Source: Acidobacteriota bacterium
GTDB taxonomy: Bacteria; Acidobacteriota; Terriglobia; UBA7540
Direction of reading: 5' to 3'
Assembly (NCBI GenBank): GCA_021827245.1
Contig: JAKAWN010000139.1
Span: 1-14,908, forward strand
DNA length: 14,908 nt
The translations under genes were made by a program, and so were the position numbers. Below the pieces are notes generated by a model, which saw nothing but the letters and a program-made list of their open reading frames with translations, was not told the DNA's origin and searched no databases. Below, piece after piece: positions 6,155 through 12,055 of the stretch. How positions within the stretch are numbered: position 1 is the first letter of the stretch; the number at the start of each line of letters is the position of its first letter.

Positions 6155-8929
6155 TCAGGCGGCGGAAACGCGGTTTTTCAGGTTGTAAACGGCGTGTACG
6201 GTAGCTTCGTCGCCACCTTCCAGGGTGAATCCAACTTTTTTCACCATGCGTTGCATTTCCGGATTTTCGCGCAGGATTTCCGCCGCCACAAAATCCAGTT
6301 TTTCGTCGCGGCTGATTTCGAGAAGCCGGTTCAGCAGCTCCGTTCCCAGTCCCTTCCGCTGAAACTGGTCACTGATGACGATGGCCACCTCTGCGCCGGG
6401 GAGACCGTGCAGCTTGCTGAGCCGTCCGACTCCAAGTATTTCCCTCTGCCCGCCTCCAGGCTCCGCGTGCTCGACCACCAGGGCCATCTCGCGGTCGTAA
6501 TCGGTAAAACAGATGCGTGTGAGGCGGTCATGCTCGATCCGGCGGTTGAGCGAAAGCATGTGGAAATAGCGCATGTAGACGCTGCGTTCAGAAAGCGTGT
6601 GGTGGAAGTTGACCATCAACGGTTCGTCCTCAGGACGGATGGGGCGAATCACGACAGGCGTGCCGTCCTTCAGATTCCACTTGTAGATGTATCGCGAAGG
6701 GTAAGGGCGAATGGCAAGCTTTGGCAATTGCTCTTCACTAACCTCGGTGCTGTGGAGAACCACGCGGGCATCCAACGCGACCATCGCATCCGCGGAAACG
6801 AGCAAGGGATTGATATCAATTTCGCGGATGCGCCGCTGTTCGATGACAAGCTGGCTGAAACGCACCAGCAGGCCTTCTAAAGAAGCAAGGTCGACAGCTT
6901 TCTGTCCGCGGACGCCTTTGAGGGCCGTCCAGATGCGAGTCTGCTCCATCATGCGCCGGGCCAGCGTTGTGTTGAGCGGTGGCAAGGCAAGTGCCCGGTC
7001 TTTGTAAACCTCGACCAGTTGTCCTCCCGATCCAAACAGCAGGACTGCGCCGAACTGAGGATCAAAACTGCTGCCCAGAATGATTTCATAACCGCGGAAT
7101 TGGATCATGGGCTGGACGGTAACACCGAGGAAATTTCCGGGACCTGCCTTCTCGAGTACGGAGGTTTCGATCGCGTGATAAGCGCGCCGGACGGCTCCCT
7201 CGTCACTTAGACGCAATTGGACTCCGCCCACATCGGTTTTGTGTGAGATGGTTTCAGAAAGAAGCTTCAGGACAACCGGGTAACCCACCTTGTCAGCAAG
7301 TTCGACGGCCTCGTCTTCGGATGTCGCCACAAAAGTCGGGACACTAGGGATACCGTAGGCTGCCAATAGCCACTTGGATTCGTATTCATTCAGAAGCGAT
7401 CTTCCAGACTCCTGGGCATGCTCAATGATCTTCTGAACCGCGGCGCGGTTAATGCCGTCCTCTTCCCCACTCAAAACAAATGTTGGCGTTTCATACAAGC
7501 CTCGCAGGTTATAACTGTACCGCCACATGTACTGGAAAGTGCGCACAGCGGCGTCGGGATAGGGGAAAGTTGGGATGTTTGCCCTGTTCAGGATCTCCTG
7601 GCCAGCAAGAACCTCAGCACCGCCCATCCAGCTTGCCAGAATCGGTTTGCCTTTCAGCTTGGCAAAACGCTTCAGCTTTTCCGCGGTTTCGGAGGGGTCC
7701 GTCATCGCCTGCGGGGCCAGAATCACCAGCAACCCGTCGCTGTTGGGGTCTTGGGACACAATCTCAACTGCCTTCGCGTAACGGTCGGGCTCGGCATCTC
7801 CCAAAATGTCAACGGGATTGTTGTGGCTCCAGTGTGGCGGTAAAAATCCATTGAGGGATTCGATCGTCTCGTCTGACAGCACGGCAAGCTCTCCGCCGTG
7901 GAGCGATAAGGCGTCAGTCGCCAGGACTCCGGGCCCACCGGCATTGGTCAAGATCGCTAGGCGAGGGCCTTTGGGACGCGGCTGTTTGGCCAGCACCTCT
8001 GCCATGGAGAACAGATCGGCGATGCTGCTGACTCGCAGGATGCCGGAACGGCGAAACGCGGCCTCCAAAATCTCGTCGCTGCCCGCCAAGGCTCCAGTAT
8101 GCGAGGCAGCCGCGCGCGCCGCAGCTTCCGTACGGCCCGCCTTGATTACAATAATGGGCTTGGACAACGCCACTTCTCGAGCGGCCGAAAGAAACGCTCG
8201 TGGATCGCCGACCGACTCCATATAGAGGATAATACTGTGGGTGTTGGGATCGTCGCCGAGATGGTCAATCAGATCGCCCCATCCGACATCCAGCATTGAC
8301 CCCACTGAGATAAAGGCGCTGAAACCGACGTGCTCACGCAAGCTCCAGTCAAGAATGGCGGTGCACAGCGCGCCGCTCTGGCTGATGAATGCGACGTTGC
8401 CAGGCTGAGCGCCGGTTCGGGCGAAGGTGGCATTCAGACCCGTCAAAGGGCTCATTACGCCCAGGCAGTTGGGACCAATCAATCGGGTCCTGCCGCGCTG
8501 AAGTTGCGCCATAATCTCCTTTTCCATCTGAGCGCCGGCAGCCCCACATTCCTTGAAACCTGCTGAAATGACAACAACTCCTTTGACGCCGGCATCAACG
8601 CACTCTCCGACGAGGCCTGGCACGGTATGGGCAGGCGTGATAATCACGGCCAGATCGACAGGTTCGGGCAGCGCCCCAACAGTAGGATATGCTTTGATGC
8701 CCAGCACCTGGCTGCGCTTGGGGTTCACTGGATAAACCGTGCCGCCAAAAGGACTGCTGATCAGGTTCCAGAGGAGGGTGCGCCCGACGCTGCCGGAGGC
8801 TTCCGTAGCCCCAATAACGGCAACACTTTCAGGCGAGAAAAAGACGTCCAGAGGATGATACGCCTGGCGGAAAATGTCATGCGCACGTTCGATGGTTTGT
8901 TTCCCGGAAGGTTTCATTGCATTCGCCAT
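6155..8929 (-). CDS. ADP-forming acyl-CoA ligase fused to GNAT acetyltransferase (Pat/YfiQ type)
   Basis: A 924-residue protein. I chose ATG 8929, with GGAAAG 6 bases upstream, over a TTG at 8971. Domains in order: a CoA-binding Rossmann domain (about 25-160; [26 protein letters not shown]); ligase-CoA domains (about 175-480) with the phospho-histidine H277 in [12 protein letters not shown]; an ATP-grasp domain (about 510-730; [26 protein letters not shown]); and a GNAT domain (about 755-920) with the acetyl-CoA loop QRKGLG (857-862). This is the layout of Pat/YfiQ, which acetylates lysines, for example on acetyl-CoA synthetase. Because the ligase histidine and ATP-grasp motifs are present, ADP-forming acetyl-CoA synthesis is also possible. 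It lies 132 bases downstream of the tandem universal stress protein on the same strand, with no terminator seen between, so co-transcription is plausible. No cyclic-nucleotide domain is present. Confidence 0.9.
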   Translation of the reverse strand: MANAMKPSGKQTIERAHDIFRQAYHPLDVFFSPESVAVIGATEASGSVGRTLLWNLISSPFGGTVYPVNPKRSQVLGIKAYPTVGALPEPVDLAVIITPAHTVPGLVGECVDAGVKGVVVISAGFKECGAAGAQMEKEIMAQLQRGRTRLIGPNCLGVMSPLTGLNATFARTGAQPGNVAFISQSGALCTAILDWSLREHVGFSAFISVGSMLDVGWGDLIDHLGDDPNTHSIILYMESVGDPRAFLSAAREVALSKPIIVIKAGRTEAAARAAASHTGALAGSDEILEAAFRRSGILRVSSIADLFSMAEVLAKQPRPKGPRLAILTNAGGPGVLATDALSLHGGELAVLSDETIESLNGFLPPHWSHNNPVDILGDAEPDRYAKAVEIVSQDPNSDGLLVILAPQAMTDPSETAEKLKRFAKLKGKPILASWMGGAEVLAGQEILNRANIPTFPYPDAAVRTFQYMWRYSYNLRGLYETPTFVLSGEEDGINRAAVQKIIEHAQESGRSLLNEYESKWLLAAYGIPSVPTFVATSEDEAVELADKVGYPVVLKLLSETISHKTDVGGVQLRLSDEGAVRRAYHAIETSVLEKAGPGNFLGVTVQPMIQFRGYEIILGSSFDPQFGAVLLFGSGGQLVEVYKDRALALPPLNTTLARRMMEQTRIWTALKGVRGQKAVDLASLEGLLVRFSQLVIEQRRIREIDINPLLVSADAMVALDARVVLHSTEVSEEQLPKLAIRPYPSRYIYKWNLKDGTPVVIRPIRPEDEPLMVNFHHTLSERSVYMRYFHMLSLNRRIEHDRLTRICFTDYDREMALVVEHAEPGGGQREILGVGRLSKLHGLPGAEVAIVISDQFQRKGLGTELLNRLLEISRDEKLDFVAAEILRENPEMQRMVKKVGFTLEGGDEATVHAVYNLKNRVSAA

Positions 8930-9061
8930 GATAAGCTTTCCATTCTGATCGCTGCCACTGCAGGAATTCAAGTGATTTCACTGTCTGCGATCACAGCCCG
9001 CTGCGCCACGCGCCAGGGTGATGCTCGCAGCCATCGCCCTTTTCTCAGGCAAAATCACTTT

Positions 9062-9946
9062 TCAGATGTGCACGGCCAGGACGGGGCTGGTTCCTAATTG
9101 AATCACCCGGTGCGTGGCAGAACCGAACAATGCAAGGTCCACCGCATTGCGGCCGCGCACACCCATGATCACCAGGTCCGTCTCCGTCTCGATCGCAATC
9201 TGCAGGATCTGCTGATAGGGTTCACCAATTCGCACGGCGGAGATAACTTTGCACCAGTCTTGTGCCTCCGGAGGCACCAATCCATCTAGCCTCCGAGTGG
9301 TCTCAGCAATTCTCTCTTGGAGGTCGTCGGCCGGGGGCATATCTTCCAGAACATGGAGCAGCGTTAATTCGGCGTTGTACTCCATGGCCAGCGACAGCGC
9401 GTAAGTAAGCGCGCGGTTTGAATAGTCTGAAAAATCCGTGCAATAGAGGATTTTCTTGAGACGGACCGGCTCAGCAGCGTCGCCCGGCTGAACAAAATCA
9501 TGCGAGGGTTTGCGCACCACCAGGACGGGACAGTGGGCTTTTCTCAAAACCTTCTCAGTCACGGATCCCATCGTCAAATGGTCAAACCCATGGCGGCCGT
9601 GTGTTCCCATCACAATCAGGTCGGCCTCCTGACTGCCGGCAAATGCCAGAATGCAGTCCGGCACGGTTCCCTTGTGCACGAATCGTTCGATTTCAAATCC
9701 ATCCGCGTGGTGCGCTGAAGCGAACTCAGAGAGTTTCTGGCCGGCGCGGGTTTCCAGATTCCAGAAAACTTCGTTAAGGGCATCCGGAAAAGCGTAATAA
9801 GGATAGGCGGAAGTCATCGGCTGGACAACGTGCTGGAGAAGGAGCTTGGCTCCGTAATGTTGCGCCAGTGAGTGCGCATAATCGTAAGCCTTTACAGAGT
9901 ACTCAGAAAAATCTACCGGGCAGAGGATCTTTTCAATTCTGAGCAT
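9062..9946 (-). CDS. tandem-domain universal stress protein (UspA family)
   Basis: A 294-residue cytoplasmic protein made of two UspA folds (about 1-147 and 161-294). Each begins with the family's first strand: KILCPVDFSEYS and KILYCTDFSDYS. Each keeps a complete nucleotide-binding motif G-2x-G-9x-G-S: GTHG (114-117) with GS (127-128), and GVRG (262-265) with GS (275-276). Both halves are therefore predicted to bind ATP or AMP. Such proteins support survival in energy, oxygen or redox stress. GGAAG lies about 5 bases before the ATG. It is the upstream gene of a likely pair with the Pat-like protein and diverges from a second Usp gene across a 480-base control region. Confidence 0.92.
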   Translation of the reverse strand: MLRIEKILCPVDFSEYSVKAYDYAHSLAQHYGAKLLLQHVVQPMTSAYPYYAFPDALNEVFWNLETRAGQKLSEFASAHHADGFEIERFVHKGTVPDCILAFAGSQEADLIVMGTHGRHGFDHLTMGSVTEKVLRKAHCPVLVVRKPSHDFVQPGDAAEPVRLKKILYCTDFSDYSNRALTYALSLAMEYNAELTLLHVLEDMPPADDLQERIAETTRRLDGLVPPEAQDWCKVISAVRIGEPYQQILQIAIETETDLVIMGVRGRNAVDLALFGSATHRVIQLGTSPVLAVHI

Positions 9947-10104
9947 CGCGGCTTCCGTGGCAGGCTAACCAAGGCATTGTGCGATCACCTTATCCCGAGC
10001 GCCGCGAGATATTGTGGGCTGAAGTGAGATTCGTCATGGGGTTGATCGTCGCTTGCGGATCTCGGCAATGACAGGCTGAACACATCTTCTGGCAACCTGT
10101 TGAA

Positions 10105-10207
10105 TTTTGCTGGGAGGAGCGAGTCCCTTTCTTGCCGGGGCCGGCTGGTTTGCCTCTCCTGCCCAGAAGCTAACCCGCACCCCTCGGAGCTTTACCTCCC
10201 AGCAAAA
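10105..10207. repeat. 13-bp perfect inverted repeat enclosing 77 nt
   Basis: TTTTGCTGGGAGG (10105-10117) is exactly complementary to CCTCCCAGCAAAA (10195-10207). The interior is GC-rich with smaller possible stems such as GCCGG/CCGGC near 10134-10145. Read leftward it would lie in the leader of the Usp-Pat pair, about 160 bases before the start codon. It is a candidate closing stem of a structured RNA; the family is not recognised. Confidence 0.45.
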
Positions 10208-10235
10208 AATAATTTAACAAGCGGAAAGCCAGACC

Positions 10236-10249
10236 ACCGTGATCACGGT
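10236..10249. promoter_or_regulatory. 14-bp perfect palindrome
   Basis: ACCGTGATCACGGT is its own reverse complement. It contains GTGATCAC, related to the half-sites of the CRP-type motif whose centre is 25 bp away. It is probably a dimeric regulator site. The regulator is unknown. Confidence 0.4.
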
Positions 10250-10259
10250 TACGCGCGAA

Positions 10260-10275
10260 TGTGATCCTGCTCACA
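10260..10275. promoter_or_regulatory. perfect CRP-type binding motif
   Basis: TGTGA-TCCTGC-TCACA matches the CRP core TGTGA-N6-TCACA at all ten fixed bases. Its centre (10267.5) lies 41.5 bp before a start near 10309 served by GAGAAT (10297-10302), the position of a class II activator site for the rightward Usp gene. For a leftward start near 10205 it would lie near -62, the class I position. A CRP/FNR-family protein is the expected binder; none is encoded in this window. Confidence 0.55.
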
Positions 10276-10426
10276 GAACAGAACTGCGCTTCGTCAGAGA
10301 ATTAAAAAGGAGGATTGGGCCCGGACGCAACATTCACGGAGAATGCCCATCATCCGGGCTGGATCCATTGCAAGCCGATGCCCGGGTGCAGCTTTGCCGG
10401 CCCCGCGGCAGAGAAAGGAGCGAGCC

Positions 10427-10930
10427 ATGGAAAAGCCAAGAGTCATGGTAGCGCTGCGCGACACAGAAACAGCGGCCAGCCTGACCAAACTCGCGTGCCA
10501 GATGGCCAGCCTGGCGGGAACCAATGTGGTTGCCTTGCACGTGATTGAAGTGCCTCCGGGTTTGCCCATCGACGTTGAAGATCCGGTTTTCGAACGTCCA
10601 GGCGCCCAGGTACTTTCACTGGCTCGGCAAATCGCTTCCAACAATTTTTCGATGCGTATCGCGACGAAACTGCTAAAAGCCCGGAAGGCCGGAGAAGCGA
10701 TTGTCGGTGAAGCTAAGGACCAGGAAATAGAGCTGCTCGTCATCGGATACCACCACGATCACGGCCTGGCAGAAACCCTGCTTGGATCGACCGTGCAACA
10801 TGTGACGCATCACGCGCCGTGCAGAGTCCTGGTGCAGGTTCCAGTTCCCAAGTCTAGGGTGAAACCGGCCGAAGTAAGCAAAGAGAAAGCTGAAAAACCC
10901 GCCGAAACAAGGAAGCCCGAGGCAGCCTGA
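10427..10930 (+). CDS. universal stress protein, single domain with charged tail
   Basis: A 167-residue protein. AAAGGAG lies 7-8 bases before ATG 10427; the frame is open to an ATG at 10343 but that start has no spaced ribosome site and adds 28 residues with no family match. Residues 5-138 follow the UspA fold: RVMVALRD, a helix with SLTKLACQMA, VVALHVIEVP, and the closing strand CRVLVQVP. The nucleotide loop is degenerate. Where GxxG is expected it reads GYHH (107-110), while GST (120-122) is kept, so ATP binding may be lost. Residues 141-167 are a Lys/Glu/Ala/Pro-rich, probably disordered tail. It resembles Usp domains fused to amino-acid permeases. It heads a plus-strand set with the two membrane proteins and lies behind the CRP-type motif. 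Confidence 0.82.
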   Translation: MEKPRVMVALRDTETAASLTKLACQMASLAGTNVVALHVIEVPPGLPIDVEDPVFERPGAQVLSLARQIASNNFSMRIATKLLKARKAGEAIVGEAKDQEIELLVIGYHHDHGLAETLLGSTVQHVTHHAPCRVLVQVPVPKSRVKPAEVSKEKAEKPAETRKPEAA

Positions 10931-10941
10931 TACAACAGGCT
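10924..10941 (+). repeat. hairpin spanning the Usp stop codon
   Basis: AGCCTG (10924-10929) pairs with CAGGCT (10936-10941) around a 6-base loop that includes part of the stop codon. No T-run follows, so termination is doubtful; it may only slow or process the transcript before the two-helix gene. Confidence 0.25.
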
Positions 10942-11035
10942 CAGCGGCGGCCGTTGCCTTAATGTACAAAGAGAAACAACAGCAGTGTCACAGATTAGAG
11001 GTTGCGAATTTTCTGAAGGCGAAGGAGGAGTTGAG

Positions 11036-11308
11036 ATGCAGCTATCGGTAAAGGGGTCGGCGCTGGCAATAGGGATTATCTGGGCCGGGTGTATCTTTCT
11101 TGTTGGAGTTGTTAACCTTGCAGCACCTTCCTACGGAGTTGCTTTTCTCCAAATGGCAAGCTCGATCTATCCGGGCTTCCACAACTCGCGCACCTTTCTG
11201 GATGTGCTGGTAGGCACTGGGTATGGGTTTGTGGACGGAGGGATCGGAGGAGCGATCATCGCTTGGCTTTACAATTGCTTTGCAGGTGGTGCCAGACAGG
11301 TAGCCTGA
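11036..11308 (+). CDS. small two-helix membrane protein (labelled holin-like in some genomes)
   Basis: A 90-residue protein. I chose ATG 11036 because AAGGAGG sits 7 bases upstream; an upstream GTG in frame (10985) has no such site. Two hydrophobic segments lie at about 8-29 and 57-83. The C-terminal pattern VGTGYGFVDGGIGGAIIAWL followed by YN is typical of a widespread small inner-membrane family. Automatic pipelines often call this family bacteriophage holin, but nothing here suggests a phage and I would not assign lysis. The gene lies 105 bases after the Usp gene on the same strand, suggesting a shared stress context. Function unknown. Confidence 0.75.
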   Translation: MQLSVKGSALAIGIIWAGCIFLVGVVNLAAPSYGVAFLQMASSIYPGFHNSRTFLDVLVGTGYGFVDGGIGGAIIAWLYNCFAGGARQVA

Positions 11309-11387
11309 TTCGTTCGTCCGGGTTTGGGAGGAGTGGGTTAACCAGTGCTCTGCGTGGACCAGCTTGCATAGTGCGGCTGTAATGGTG

Positions 11388-11399
11388 GTGAATATTCAC
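11388..11399. promoter_or_regulatory. 12-bp perfect palindrome before the PGPGW-like gene
   Basis: GTGAATATTCAC is self-complementary and ends 11 bases before the ATG at 11411. It could be an operator or a small hairpin limiting ribosome access. No clear promoter boxes flank it. Confidence 0.3.
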
Positions 11400-11410
11400 G
11401 CTTGCGAAGC

Positions 11411-11743
11411 ATGGCGCACGAAGAGCACGTGATTTCAGTTGTGCCGCGACTCGAGCCTAATCCCTTGACCAGGAAACTTAAACGTTGGCTGGTCCTTTTT
11501 GCCGGATGGACCTTTGTTGCTCTGGGCCTCGCAGGCCTTTTTCTTCCTTTCCTTCAAGGAGTTCTTTTCATTGTAATTGGGCTCTCAATCCTCTCCTCTG
11601 AATATGTGTGGGCGCACAAGCTGACGCATAAATTGCTGGAGAGGTATCCTTTGCTCCGCACGCGGATTAATGCCGCAAGGACATCAGCTCGCACTTGGCT
11701 GAACCCGCTCTTTCCGCCGAAGTCCGATGATAAGCCGAAGTAG
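11411..11743 (+). CDS. PGPGW/DUF454-like small membrane protein
   Basis: A 110-residue protein with two adjacent hydrophobic segments (about 26-46 and 48-63) joined by a short turn at LPFLQG. It is followed by LSSEYVWAHKLTHKLLERYP and a basic amphipathic C-terminus. The pattern of a G/L-rich helix, a Pro turn, a V/I-rich helix ending in E, then WA and a helix matches the PGPGW transmembrane family, and more distantly DUF454. The PGPG turn itself is replaced by PFLQG. I took ATG 11411 over TTG 11402; neither has a good ribosome site. Function unknown; probably an inner-membrane protein. Confidence 0.7.
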   Translation: MAHEEHVISVVPRLEPNPLTRKLKRWLVLFAGWTFVALGLAGLFLPFLQGVLFIVIGLSILSSEYVWAHKLTHKLLERYPLLRTRINAARTSARTWLNPLFPPKSDDKPK

Positions 11744-11779
11744 CGTTGCGGCGATGAAAATCGCGCGATCACAGCCTCC

Positions 11780-11795
11780 TGTGACTCAGATCACC
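11780..11795. promoter_or_regulatory. second CRP-like motif
   Basis: TGTGA-CTCAGA-TCACC matches the CRP core at nine of ten fixed bases. A further half, TCACAG (11769-11774), precedes it and can pair with CTGTGA. A -10-like CACAAT (11815-11820) lies downstream at roughly the class II distance, with a predicted start near 11827, directly before the inverted-repeat element. Confidence 0.4.
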
Positions 11796-11830
11796 GTGAG
11801 GAGCAAGGGATTTGCACAATCATAAAAATG

Positions 11831-11951
11831 CGAGGAGGATGGACGTAGGCGAAAGGAAAGCAGCAAAAAGCGGAGCACAGCGGCGGCAGCGAATACGAAG
11901 CTTCGCAAGGCCAGCGACTTAACGCGGCCATTTCGCCTCCCATCCTCCTTG
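11831..11951 (+). repeat. 120-nt imperfect inverted repeat, possible small RNA or mobile palindrome
   Basis: AGGAGGATG (11833-11841) pairs with CATCCTCCT (11941-11949), and AGGCGAAA (11847-11854) pairs with TTTCGCCT (11931-11938). The two stems are separated by a small asymmetric loop and extended by two further pairs outside. The interior contains a 10-base palindrome CGAAGCTTCG (11896-11905). No T-run follows, so it is not a simple terminator. A minus-strand frame across it is arginine- and serine-rich and looks spurious. The rest of 11744-12055 shows only a 5-bp hairpin with a GAAA loop (11751-11764), the CRP-like motif and a weak promoter. Confidence 0.45.
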
Positions 11952-12005
11952 GTAGCTCGTCTCCTTCTCCCCTGATGGGCTGATATTTGAAGTGTCCTCT
12001 GTCTC

Positions 12006-12035
12006 TTGATCAACCTCAAAATTCAATGATATCTT
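12006..12035 (+). promoter_or_regulatory. weak sigma-70 promoter candidate for the sigma-54 activator gene
   Basis: TTGATC (12006-12011) and TATCTT (12030-12035) are separated by 18 bases. A start near 12042 would leave a very short leader that cuts into the GGGAAGAG ribosome site (12038-12045), so it may not be the real promoter. Confidence 0.22.
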
Positions 12036-12055
12036 AAGGGAAGAGTTACCCATCC

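Larger units (their letters stand above)
9947..10426. promoter_or_regulatory. 480-base divergent control region between two universal stress genes
   Basis: No gene is supported here. The contents are listed separately: a 13-bp inverted repeat with 77-nt interior (10105-10207), a 14-bp palindrome (10236-10249), a CRP-type motif (10260-10275) and a plus-strand -10-like box (10297-10302). On the minus strand TTAAAT (10217-10212) could be a -10 box for the leftward Usp gene. An unassigned strong ribosome-like AAGGAGG lies at 10307-10313 with no good start codon behind it. The leader from about 10309 to the Usp start at 10427 is about 118 bases. Confidence 0.5.

Noticed and set aside
9062..9946. 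Recent tandem duplication of the Usp domain
   Set aside because: The two halves share only family motifs and differ widely elsewhere, as in ordinary tandem Usp proteins.
10105..10207. c-di-GMP-I or TPP riboswitch on the minus strand
   Set aside because: GGCAAACC and GGGGTGC are suggestive fragments, but the other conserved parts (the GCAAAGCC and GCTGAGA type segments) are missing.
10343..10426. Upstream ATG start for the single-domain Usp
   Set aside because: GGAG is too close to that ATG, while ATG 10427 has a well-spaced AAAGGAG and begins where the family begins.
11036..11308. Phage holin
   Set aside because: The holin label for this two-helix family comes from automatic annotation; there is no endolysin or phage gene nearby.
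11786..12019. 77-residue minus-strand frame
   Set aside because: The Arg/Ser/Leu-rich product arises from the inverted-repeat element and lacks a ribosome site.
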